Assembly: GCA_017467605.1 (NCBI GenBank)
Contig: JAFUSQ010000027.1
Span: 1 to 33,570 of the forward strand
Origin: a bacterium
GTDB taxonomy: Bacteria; Cyanobacteriota; Vampirovibrionia; Gastranaerophilales; Gastranaerophilaceae
Direction: 5' to 3'
Length of the DNA: 33,570 bases
The translations under genes were made by a program, and so were the position numbers. The notes beneath the pieces were generated by a model. That model did not search any database. It saw only the letters and a list, made by a program, of their open reading frames with translations, and was not told where the DNA came from. Positions within the stretch are counted from its first letter, which is position 1. Each line of letters starts with the position of its first letter. Shown here one piece after another: positions 15,117-22,764 of the stretch.

Positions 15117-15665
15117 ATGGGAGGATACATAGTAAATTTTACGGTATATACAATGGCTATGACAGGGCTTATATTCTTTGCCGTATTTGTCTATAAAAAA
15201 GTTATGGACGGGACTTTACGCTCAAACAATACTAATTTCCTGTCAATTGAAGAAACAATGAGCTTAAATCCAAGGAAAACTCTCCATGTTGTAAGAGCCG
15301 GAAATGAAAAATTTCTTATCGCATCTGATGTGGATAGAACTACCCTTATTTCTAAACTTGATTGGAACAGAAAAGCTCAAGTGAATGAATTTGATAAATT
15401 TAGAAATATTGAAAGAGAAATTCAACCTGAATTTTCGTCTTATCAAAATCCAAGCGAACCGGAAATTAAGCCGACTCAAACTCAATCCAAAACAGTTCAC
15501 CTTGAACCGGTCAAAATGGATAACAGAGCCGGCGAAGGGCAAATCCAAAGAAAAAATAAAAGGCAAAAACCGGCTCAAAAAACTGTAGTTCTTGATTTTG
15601 AAACTCCCAAAAACCATGGACTTTCAACAATGAGAGAAATGGCAAAGAAAATCAACGAATTATAA
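15117..15665 (+). CDS. fliO: FliO-like flagellar export assembly protein
   Basis: 182 residues with a strong AAGGAGAG site. One N-terminal membrane segment (about 5-27) is followed by the FliO core (LSIEETMSLNPRKTLHVVRA, then GNEKFLIASDVDRTTLISKL) and a basic, low-complexity tail. FliO assists FliP assembly in flagellar systems and is normally absent from injectisomes, so its presence here favours a flagellar origin. It lies between the SPOA gene and fliP. Confidence 0.75.
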   Translation: MGGYIVNFTVYTMAMTGLIFFAVFVYKKVMDGTLRSNNTNFLSIEETMSLNPRKTLHVVRAGNEKFLIASDVDRTTLISKLDWNRKAQVNEFDKFRNIEREIQPEFSSYQNPSEPEIKPTQTQSKTVHLEPVKMDNRAGEGQIQRKNKRQKPAQKTVVLDFETPKNHGLSTMREMAKKINEL

Positions 15666-15674
15666 AATAAAAAG

Positions 15675-15695
15675 ACTCTGAAACAAGTTTAGAGT
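15675..15695. repeat. Short dispersed inverted repeat between fliO and fliP
   Basis: ACTCT, GAAACAAGTTT spacer, AGAGT, then GACAAAG. It resembles the short AATGAC/GTGAC-ended repeats found elsewhere in the window. Confidence 0.35.
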
Positions 15696-15721
15696 GACAA
15701 AGAATAAAAAGGACAAAATAT

Positions 15722-16360
15722 ATGGACGCACTGCAAAATTTAAATCCCGTTTTACAAATGCTTATAGTAATGGCTATGTTTTCACTTTTGCCGTTTATGT
15801 TTTGTTGTATGACAAGTTTTTTAAGATTTGTCGTAGTTTTTGCAATGTTAAAAACCGCAATGGGAACCCAACAAGTTCCTCCCGCAATTGTAATTATAGG
15901 TTTATCCATAATTTTGACATTTTATACAATGGGCTCTACTTTTCAAAAAATGTATGATATGGGTTCTGTTCCATATCAGAAAAATCACGATATGATTGCT
16001 GCAATTCAAGAGGGTTCAAAGCCGCTGAAAGAATTTATGCTCAAACAAACAAGAGAAAGCGATTTGACATTTTTTGTAGAATTAACCCACAAAACAAAAC
16101 CTCAATCACCTGATGATATTTCAATTTGGGAAGTAGCACCGGCATATATTATAAGTGAACTTAAAACGTCATTTGAAATAAGCTTTATTATATTTGTACC
16201 ATTTATCATTTTGGATTTGGTCGTTGCAAATATATTGCTGGCTCTTGGTATGTTTATGTTATCACCAACAATTATTTCAATGCCGTTTAAACTGCTCATA
16301 TTTATTGCGGTTGATGGGTGGGCATTAATAGTACAAGGACTTGTTTCAAGTTATAACTAA
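15722..16360 (+). CDS. fliP: Flagellar/type III export gate protein FliP
   Basis: 212 residues. Four membrane segments with the family signature MTSFLRFVVVFAMLKTAMGT and PPAIVIIGLSIILTF near the start, and VANILLALGMFMLSPTIIS then MPFKLLIF near the end. Flagellar FliP usually carries a cleaved signal peptide; this chain starts directly at the mature-like region, as SctR does. With FliQ and FliR it would form the helical export gate. AAGGAC precedes the ATG. Confidence 0.95.
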   Translation: MDALQNLNPVLQMLIVMAMFSLLPFMFCCMTSFLRFVVVFAMLKTAMGTQQVPPAIVIIGLSIILTFYTMGSTFQKMYDMGSVPYQKNHDMIAAIQEGSKPLKEFMLKQTRESDLTFFVELTHKTKPQSPDDISIWEVAPAYIISELKTSFEISFIIFVPFIILDLVVANILLALGMFMLSPTIISMPFKLLIFIAVDGWALIVQGLVSSYN

Positions 16361-16371
16361 AAGGAAATTAA

Positions 16372-16860
16372 ATGGAAATTTTACTTGAATATTTAGCTAA
16401 AGGTTTTATGATAATGCTTGCAATTTCAATGCCATGCGTACTTGTTGCAGCAGGAATAGGTTTGGTTGTCGGGATTTTGCAGGCTGTAACTCAAGTTCAA
16501 GAACAAACTATCGCAGCAGCTCCTAAGATTTTAGGAGTATTTTTGGTAATTATTATTGGAGGAGTAGGGTTTATAAGACTTTTGACTAATTTATTTCAAG
16601 AAGGTATGGTTCTTGCATTTAACACCGTTCCGCAAAGCGAAAATTTTGTTCTTGATTCAAATTATCATAAATATACAACACCTTTTGAAGGCGAAATGAA
16701 AGATAAATTTAAAAATATTGATAACATAAACGAAATTATGAAAAATCCGGGGAAAGTTCCTTATATTGACAATTACGGTAAAGCAAAATATACTCCTGCA
16801 GCAAAAACGGCAATGCCCAAACCGGATTTGGTTGAAACAAAGAAAATTCTCGGAAGATAA
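16372..16860 (+). CDS. fliQ: Export gate protein FliQ with an unusual C-terminal extension
   Basis: 162 residues, while FliQ is normally about 89. Residues 1-88 are canonical: two membrane helices with MPCVLVAAGIGLVVGILQAV, the TQVQEQTIAAAPKIL loop, and a second helix of GVFLVIIIGG type. Residues 89-162 are a hydrophilic tail without similarity that I recognise. No frameshift or fusion to a neighbouring gene explains it. It lies 11 bases after fliP and 6 before fliR. Confidence 0.92.
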   Translation: MEILLEYLAKGFMIMLAISMPCVLVAAGIGLVVGILQAVTQVQEQTIAAAPKILGVFLVIIIGGVGFIRLLTNLFQEGMVLAFNTVPQSENFVLDSNYHKYTTPFEGEMKDKFKNIDNINEIMKNPGKVPYIDNYGKAKYTPAAKTAMPKPDLVETKKILGR

Positions 16861-16866
16861 AATTAA

Positions 16867-17649
16867 ATGGACACTTTCTATACAGCACTAATACAAATGT
16901 TTCCTAAAATTAACACCTACCTTATGGCAGGTGCATTAGTATTTGCAAGAATGATAGGCTTTTTTAGGTTTTGTCCCATCTTTAACAGAAAAGATATACC
17001 AGCATTAGTAAAAATTCCGTTAGCTCTTATTGTGACTATTTTTATAGTGCCGTTTTTGTCACCGGAAAAATGCTTGACCCACTGTGATTCATTTGCATTG
17101 TCTATATTACTAAACGTTGTAGTAGGGGCAATGATAGGTTATATGGCGCAACTTATAACTATTGCTATTGATTGCGGGGCAGAAATGATAAATATGCAAA
17201 TGGGGCTATCATCAGCAACCGCCCTCGATCCGACTACATCTGCTCAGGTATCCATTCTTACAAAGATGATTTCGCTAATGGGTATTTTAATTTTTATACA
17301 TCTTGGAGGAATTTATTGGCTATTTAAAGCATTGTTGAGAAGCTTTGAAATATTTCCTATGTATAGTTCGCATATCCCGCTTGCACAACTTATTAAAATG
17401 GATTTACTCATCAAAATGTCATCAAACACATTGTATATGGGATTACAAATAGCATCTCCCGTTCTGTTGGCGACCTTGGCGCAAGACATTATCCTTGGGG
17501 TAATTTCAAGAACAGCACCGCAGGTCAATGTATTTCAATTAAGCTTTCTTTTCAAACCTGTTTTAGGAGCGGCGATCATGGTCTGGATTTTGCCGATGTT
17601 AATGAATATTATTGAGGATTATTTCCTGAGCTTCGCAAATATAATATAG
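16867..17649 (+). CDS. fliR: Export gate protein FliR
   Basis: 260 residues of normal length, with multiple membrane helices: ALVFARMIGFFRFCPIFNRK at the start, LSILLNVVVGAMIGYMAQL and the MINMQMGLSSATALDPTTSA segment in the middle, and QVNVFQLSFLFKPVLGAAIM near the end. It completes the FliPQR gate. flhB and flhA, which often follow, are not in this window; the cluster ends in repeats. Confidence 0.95.
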   Translation: MDTFYTALIQMFPKINTYLMAGALVFARMIGFFRFCPIFNRKDIPALVKIPLALIVTIFIVPFLSPEKCLTHCDSFALSILLNVVVGAMIGYMAQLITIAIDCGAEMINMQMGLSSATALDPTTSAQVSILTKMISLMGILIFIHLGGIYWLFKALLRSFEIFPMYSSHIPLAQLIKMDLLIKMSSNTLYMGLQIASPVLLATLAQDIILGVISRTAPQVNVFQLSFLFKPVLGAAIMVWILPMLMNIIEDYFLSFANII

Positions 17650-17729
17650 AAGTGAATTGTGAATTTATTGTTACGGTTATTATTAAAGTGAATAGGTGAT
17701 TAAGTTCTTTACGGTTATTAATCCCCCCA

Positions 17730-17852
17730 TCATTGCGAAGGAGAGTGTAAATGTTATGGCATATTAAATTTGTTTTATTTACCCCCGAAGCAATCCAGCC
17801 AGAATTGCGCAGCTTTTTCCGGATTGCCGCACCCTAACGGGCTCGCAATGAC
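17730..17852. repeat. Palindromic dispersed repeat
   Basis: Begins TCATTGCGAAGGAG and ends GGGCTCGCAATGAC, with inner GAAGCAATCCAGCC and CCGGATTGCCGC also roughly complementary. Same family as 18845-18938 and 18948-19036. The 17650-17874 gap holds no gene. Confidence 0.75.
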
Positions 17853-17874
17853 AGTTACTTCCTAACTTACTTAC

Positions 17875-18732
17875 CTACTTATAATTAATATAAGTTTTCC
17901 AATACGTATCTGAATTTGTTACATCTTTATTCCTAGCATTTTTACCCGGTACAAAGCCATTAATTGGAGCTATATTTTCTATAGGTTCAGTAAACGGACA
18001 AGTATCATACATAGACTTTGGATCATCTTTGTGTGCAGTATAGTATCCGTCTTCATCTACTGTCGGCTGTGTATTACTTAAACTTTTTCTTGTTAATTTG
18101 TCAATATCACAAAGCACCATTTGAGCGGTATAATCAGTCGGGTGAGTTCTGTCATTATAAACCCAGGTCGCTACATATTCAGCAGGCATCGGTAGAAATG
18201 CAAATATATCAATATTTAATCTGTTTGGATTAGCAGTACCATTTATATCAACACAAACAGTCCTTCCTTCAGAATTAAATGACCATAATCTGCCTTTAGA
18301 ATCAAGCCAAACGGAAGTATTATCACATATATTGCCTACTTTTATTCTTTGTCCCGAACCATCAACATTAAAAGCATACGGTCCGGGGCTTGCTCCGGCT
18401 TGAGAGTAATAAGCGGTATATTTATCTTGCAAATCTTGCGGAGAAGAAATATCAAAAAGTTTATTACCGCCATTCAATCTTGAAACAAAATCTTGTGCCC
18501 AGTCTGTAAGTGAAGAATTAAGTGCAAATCTGCCGACATCACCTTTTTCTGTATTTATCATTGCCCCAATTTGAGCAACATCACTATATGTAGAGCGGAA
18601 TTGTTCTTCTAATACCTTAGCTTTGTAGTTATAAGCCAAATTTGGAATAGTCAAAGCTGCAATAGCACCTATCAATCCCAATGTAACCAAAACTTCCGCT
18701 AAAGTAAAACCTAATTTTTTATTATCAAACAC
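17875..18732 (-). CDS. Type IV pilin-like/pseudopilin
   Basis: 285 residues with a GTG start at 18732. A short basic leader, MFDNKKLG, is followed by FTLAEVLVTLGLIGAIAALT, the prepilin peptidase site and hydrophobic N-terminal helix with the conserved Glu5. The globular part has paired cysteines and a WLDSKGRLWSFN...VCVDINGTANPNRLNIDIF segment, similar to the protein at 28779 (MWVLDD...ICIDINGIDKPNRWGYDRF), so the two are homologues. It is probably processed by a prepilin peptidase and assembled in a pilus or type II-like secretion pseudopilus. No other assembly genes are in the window. Confidence 0.85.
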   Translation of the reverse strand: MFDNKKLGFTLAEVLVTLGLIGAIAALTIPNLAYNYKAKVLEEQFRSTYSDVAQIGAMINTEKGDVGRFALNSSLTDWAQDFVSRLNGGNKLFDISSPQDLQDKYTAYYSQAGASPGPYAFNVDGSGQRIKVGNICDNTSVWLDSKGRLWSFNSEGRTVCVDINGTANPNRLNIDIFAFLPMPAEYVATWVYNDRTHPTDYTAQMVLCDIDKLTRKSLSNTQPTVDEDGYYTAHKDDPKSMYDTCPFTEPIENIAPINGFVPGKNARNKDVTNSDTYWKTYINYK

Positions 18733-18844
18733 TATTCAACCAATCCTCATATATTAAATTAAATTACATTATAATTATAACGTAGTTTTCGAACAAAGTC
18801 CATAGGCAAATTCAAATTAATCAGTCCGAAGAATTCCATGTTTT

Positions 18845-18938
18845 GTCATTGCGAGGAGGATGTAAGTCCGACGTCGCAATTCCATTCAAGATTTGCGGGG
18901 GATTACTACGTCCTCACTGCGTTCGGACTCGTAATGAC
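18845..18938. repeat. Palindromic dispersed repeat
   Basis: Starts GTCATTGCGAGGAGGATGT and ends CGGACTCGTAATGAC; inner GTAAGTCCGACG and GTTCGGACTC are complementary. It directly precedes a second element of the same family. The 18733-19205 gap (about 470 bp) contains only such repeats. Confidence 0.75.
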
Positions 18939-18947
18939 ATGTGTCTT

Positions 18948-19036
18948 GTCATTGCGAGCCCGTTTGGGCGCGGCAATCCAGACAAAGTTGTACAATTCTG
19001 ACTGGATTGCTTCGGTCGTTCCTCCCTCGCAATGAC
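18948..19036. repeat. Palindromic dispersed repeat
   Basis: The 11-bp ends GTCATTGCGAG and CTCGCAATGAC are perfect complements, with inner GCAATCCAG and CTGGATTGC also complementary: an 89-bp imperfect palindrome. Confidence 0.8.
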
Positions 19037-19096
19037 GGTTATTATCATCTTGAGCCGGCAGGGTGAAAAATCTCATAGTCGAACGACCTTGGAACA

Positions 19097-19121
19097 GATT
19101 CTTCGCTACGCTCAGAATGAC
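19097..19121. repeat. Short dispersed repeat
   Basis: GATTCTTCGCTACGCTCAGA then ATGAC. Related to 223-252 and to 33008-33034 inside the prepilin leader. Confidence 0.6.
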
Positions 19122-19205
19122 GGGATTAATAAAAGTAAAGAACTTACCAACTTATCTACTTATTCACGTTAATAATGCCTGTAACTTACAAATTGCACTA
19201 CTATA

Positions 19206-20630
19206 CTACTTCAAAACTTCTATACTGTCGTAATCCGTCAAATACGGCAAATGAGCTTCTGTTATCAATTCTCCCGGCAATAAAATAGAAATTCCCGGGG
19301 GACATTCTGCTACAACTTCTCCGGATAAACGTCCGACAGCATCACTTTTAGAAATAATTTCTTTTGGTGAAAAATAAGCTTCTCTTAAACTTTTTTTGAT
19401 AATCGGAGTAAGCATTGGCATATGTTTCTTATTTTCGAGATAATAAATATCCTTGTAATTGTGAGTATCAATTTTATGTAAACATTGCGCCAAATATTCA
19501 AAATCAGAGCGTTTGTTACCGATATTTGAAAGAATTAAAAGGCCTTCATCTGATGCACTTTCAACCTCAATTCCAAAATCAATTTCTAAAATTGATTCAA
19601 GTCTTTTACCTGATAAACCATCAGCCTTTATGAAAATTTTGGTCACATCAGTTTTATAGCCAAAACCTGATTTGAGGTGATGGATAGATTTCATCTTATC
19701 AATCTCGGAACGAAGATATTTTGCATTAGATATCGCTTTAGCAAGTTGTTTTTGTCCGCGTTGACTTTGCAAATTTGCTCTGGCGGCATCAAGACTTCCC
19801 AAAAGCATTAATGACGGGCTTGTTGTATGTAAAAGCATTAAAGCTCTTTCAACATCTTCAACAGATACTTTTGAATTTTCACTTATGTGAAGCATTGAAG
19901 ATTGGCTCATACTTCCACCGGTCTTGTGCAAAGAATGAACAACTATATCTGCTCCTAATTTTAATGAAGTTTCCGGCAATTTTTCATTAAAATTCCACAA
20001 ACAGCCATGAGCTTCATCAACAATCAAAGGAACATCATATTTTTTACAAATATCAGCAATAGCTTTAATATCAGAAACAACACCCTCATATGTCGGATTT
20101 GTTATCCAAACCATAGAAACATCATCATTAGTTTTTAATAAATTTTCGACATCTTTTGCTTCAATATTTCCCCAAATACCCCATTCATTTAGTTTTTCAG
20201 GAATAATCCATAACGGATCTGCCCCTGATATTATCAACCCTGTCAAAACAGAGCGGTGACAATTTCTGTTTACTATAACTTTTTGACCTTTTTTAGTCAA
20301 ACCCATAGCAATTGCAAGATTACCAATAGTTGAACCGTTTAACAAAAAGAAAGTTCTTTTAGCTCCAAAAGCCTGAGCCGCTAATTCTTCAGCTTCTTTA
20401 ATTGGACCTGTTGCAGGTGTCAATGTACCAAGATTATCAAATTCATCTGTGGTATCTACCATTAAAGCCTTACGTCCGACTAAATTGCGAAAATCTATTA
20501 ATGTTCCAAGCCCTTTTGTATGACCGGGAATATGAAATTGATAAGTAGGATTGTTATATGCAGTTTTTAACGCTTCTACAATCGGGGCTTTTATTTTAGT
20601 TTGTTTATTATTTATTGTTTTATTCGGCAT
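19206..20630 (-). CDS. Orn/Lys/Arg-type PLP-dependent decarboxylase
   Basis: 474 residues from the ATG at 20630 (MPNKT); a TTG five codons earlier is less likely. It is a fold-type I PLP enzyme of the short Orn/Lys/Arg decarboxylase family: YQFHIPGHTKGLG near the start, TFFLLNGSTIGNLAIAMG (cofactor phosphate region), DEAHG (D205-H208), and HSLHKTGG with the Schiff-base lysine K236. The C-terminal part retains the ECPPGISILLPGELIT signature. It probably makes a polyamine precursor such as agmatine or cadaverine; the exact substrate cannot be read from the sequence. It is divergent from the porin gene. Confidence 0.9.
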   Translation of the reverse strand: MPNKTINNKQTKIKAPIVEALKTAYNNPTYQFHIPGHTKGLGTLIDFRNLVGRKALMVDTTDEFDNLGTLTPATGPIKEAEELAAQAFGAKRTFFLLNGSTIGNLAIAMGLTKKGQKVIVNRNCHRSVLTGLIISGADPLWIIPEKLNEWGIWGNIEAKDVENLLKTNDDVSMVWITNPTYEGVVSDIKAIADICKKYDVPLIVDEAHGCLWNFNEKLPETSLKLGADIVVHSLHKTGGSMSQSSMLHISENSKVSVEDVERALMLLHTTSPSLMLLGSLDAARANLQSQRGQKQLAKAISNAKYLRSEIDKMKSIHHLKSGFGYKTDVTKIFIKADGLSGKRLESILEIDFGIEVESASDEGLLILSNIGNKRSDFEYLAQCLHKIDTHNYKDIYYLENKKHMPMLTPIIKKSLREAYFSPKEIISKSDAVGRLSGEVVAECPPGISILLPGELITEAHLPYLTDYDSIEVLK

Positions 20631-20690
20631 AGCAACAATATACAATAAAAACTTTCAATTTCCATAAAATTGTGATACAATCTTAACACA

Positions 20691-21971
20691 ATGAAAAAGA
20701 TTGCAAAAATCATCTTGATTTCGACATTATTATTTATCCCGATTACGGTTGCAAAGGCTAATGACGAAATATCTGAAGAACTTCTTGAAACTCATCAGGC
20801 AAATGAGATCTTATTAGATTTGGATCAATCCGAGTCAAATAATGTTCCCATAGCAGATGATGAAGTAAAAAATGATGAAGTAACAGATAATACCGAAGTT
20901 GATTTCGCATTATTTGACAGACTTGATGAAAATAATGAAAAATCTGAAAATATAAAAGAGGATTCTCTTTTTGGAAAAATTTTGCATAGCAAAATAACAA
21001 GAACAGATGTCCCTACATATTTACTGCAAGATGAATTGACATTTAAATTTAAAGAAGGGCCATTTTCAAAAATACAACCATTTTTCACATATAGAGGGGC
21101 AATTAGTTCTTTTTGGAGGGCTGACAATTACACTACAAAATACGAAAATTTTGAAAACCAAGTCGGTATGTACGGTTCATTCAAAAACCCTGATTATAAA
21201 TTTCAATTAACTTTTAACCCTGTCGGAGTTGAAGGAACAAGTTATTTGGAAAGATTTGTAGCTGATGCTTTTTTGGTAAATACTAGTATTCCGCATCATC
21301 AAATTGTTGCAGGGTACTCTCGAGAACAAATCGGGATAGAAGGTGGAAAATCTTCATATATTTTGCCATTTGTGGCAAGATCCCAAATTGCTAGAAACTA
21401 CGGAAACACCCGTTCTTTAGCAGTAAAAGTTATAGGGAATTATCAATACGTTGATTACAATTTATCTGTCGGAAGTTCAGGAAGGTATATTCCTAATGGA
21501 ATGCCCGGTGCTGAATTTAACGGGTGGATAAATTTTAAACCATTCGGCAATAAATCTGAAAAATATGGGAAATTCGTTATTGGCGGAGGTTTTAATGGCG
21601 GACATAACAGAATTGATTATAGCATTTTAAGCGGATATGTTTCATACAATCATAAGAAATTATGGACAAATTTTGAAGCTGCAATTGCTAACGGTTCAAA
21701 CGGTTCAACAGGAGTAAGCGGAAATAAATCTTGCGGTTTGGCATATACTATTGGTTGGAAATTTACTCCTCATATCCAGCTTATTGGCAGAGTGGATCAA
21801 TTTGACCCTAATAGGGATATTTCAGGAGATTTATCAAGAGAATATACTATAGGTTTAAACTGGTTTATAAAAGGTCAGGCATTAAAGGTTGTTTTGAATT
21901 ACGTTTTTTGTGACAAACAAAATGATAAAAACAGTCATAAAATAATTTTGGCAACTCAAATTTTACTATAA
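20691..21971 (+). CDS. Outer-membrane beta-barrel porin-like protein
   Basis: 426 residues. Residues 1-23 form a signal peptide (MKKIAKIILISTLLFIPITV, then AKA-N). An acidic stretch follows (about 24-95), then alternating amphipathic strands typical of a barrel (QPFFTYRGAISSFWRADNYT; YKFQLTFNPVG; NYQYVDYNLSVGSSGRYIP; LWTNFEAAIANGSNG; LAYTIGWKFTPHIQLIGRVD; ALKVVLNYVF). It resembles phosphate-selective (OprO/OprP-like) porins in the RVDQFDPN and final strand regions. This supports a diderm envelope. A possible -10 TACAAT lies 12 bases upstream of the ATG. Confidence 0.75.
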   Translation: MKKIAKIILISTLLFIPITVAKANDEISEELLETHQANEILLDLDQSESNNVPIADDEVKNDEVTDNTEVDFALFDRLDENNEKSENIKEDSLFGKILHSKITRTDVPTYLLQDELTFKFKEGPFSKIQPFFTYRGAISSFWRADNYTTKYENFENQVGMYGSFKNPDYKFQLTFNPVGVEGTSYLERFVADAFLVNTSIPHHQIVAGYSREQIGIEGGKSSYILPFVARSQIARNYGNTRSLAVKVIGNYQYVDYNLSVGSSGRYIPNGMPGAEFNGWINFKPFGNKSEKYGKFVIGGGFNGGHNRIDYSILSGYVSYNHKKLWTNFEAAIANGSNGSTGVSGNKSCGLAYTIGWKFTPHIQLIGRVDQFDPNRDISGDLSREYTIGLNWFIKGQALKVVLNYVFCDKQNDKNSHKIILATQILL

Positions 21972-22042
21972 ATAAATCTTTATATTTTGTTGAAAAACCG
22001 TTTAAGGTTTTGTAAAATGTTTCTAAAAATAAGGGAGTTTTT

Positions 22043-22759
22043 ATGAGTGAAGCTCAAAAACGAATTTTAATCGTTGATGATGATGATGAAATCAGGGAAT
22101 TGCTTGAATTCGATATAGCAAGCAGCGGTTATTTTGTTGACACCGCCAAAGACGGATTGGAAGGTCTGAACAAAGCCCTTAATAACACTTATGACTTAAT
22201 TTTGCTTGATGTAATGATGCCTAAAATGAACGGTTTTGAAGTTTGCAAAAATATTCGTCAGGCAAAACTTTCAATTCCCATTTTAATGCTTACGGCAAAA
22301 GGTACAATTGATGATAAAACAAGCGGATTTGACAACGGTGCTGACGATTATTTGGTTAAACCGTTTGACATTCAAGAAGTTTTGCTAAGAATAAGAGTTC
22401 TTCTGCGTCGTAATAATATTCAGATAGAAGAATCACCTTTATCAAATGAAGTATTGAAGTGTGGTGACATTGAAATTTTCCCGGAATCTTTGGAATGCAT
22501 AATAGTAAATCGCAGAGTAAAACTTACACCGACAGAATTTGAAATTTTATATTGCTTGATGCAGCACTTTAATAATCCTGTCACTTTAGCAACATTATTA
22601 GATGAAGTATGGGGTTATGACAGTAATGAAGATGTAAGAATGCTCAGAGTTCACGTTGGAGGCTTGAGAAATAAAATTGAGCCTAATGCTAAAACTCCTA
22701 AATATCTTCATACTGTTACAAATGTCGGGTATAAATTAACTCCGTTTTCTCAAGAATAG
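22043..22759 (+). CDS. OmpR/PhoB-family response regulator
   Basis: 238 residues. The receiver domain has the acidic pocket D12-D14, phosphoacceptor D56, T84 and K106. The C-terminal winged helix (about 140-235) has LTPTEFEILYCLMQHF and RVHVGGLRNKIEP, as in OmpR/PhoB regulators. AAGGGAG precedes the ATG. The histidine kinase begins five bases downstream, so they are a cognate pair. A weak AAAACC...GGTTTT hairpin (21994-22011) between the porin and this gene may be an attenuating or terminating structure. Confidence 0.95.
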   Translation: MSEAQKRILIVDDDDEIRELLEFDIASSGYFVDTAKDGLEGLNKALNNTYDLILLDVMMPKMNGFEVCKNIRQAKLSIPILMLTAKGTIDDKTSGFDNGADDYLVKPFDIQEVLLRIRVLLRRNNIQIEESPLSNEVLKCGDIEIFPESLECIIVNRRVKLTPTEFEILYCLMQHFNNPVTLATLLDEVWGYDSNEDVRMLRVHVGGLRNKIEPNAKTPKYLHTVTNVGYKLTPFSQE

Positions 22760-22764
22760 TTATT

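Noticed and set aside
13870-17649. Type III injectisome locus
   Set aside because: FliO is present and no secretin, needle or ATPase gene accompanies the gate genes; a flagellar-type assignment is safer, though the SPOA layout is atypical.
18838-19035. 65-codon open frame starting MFCHCEEDVSP
   Set aside because: It lies entirely within two palindromic dispersed repeats; the frame is a by-product of the repeat sequence.
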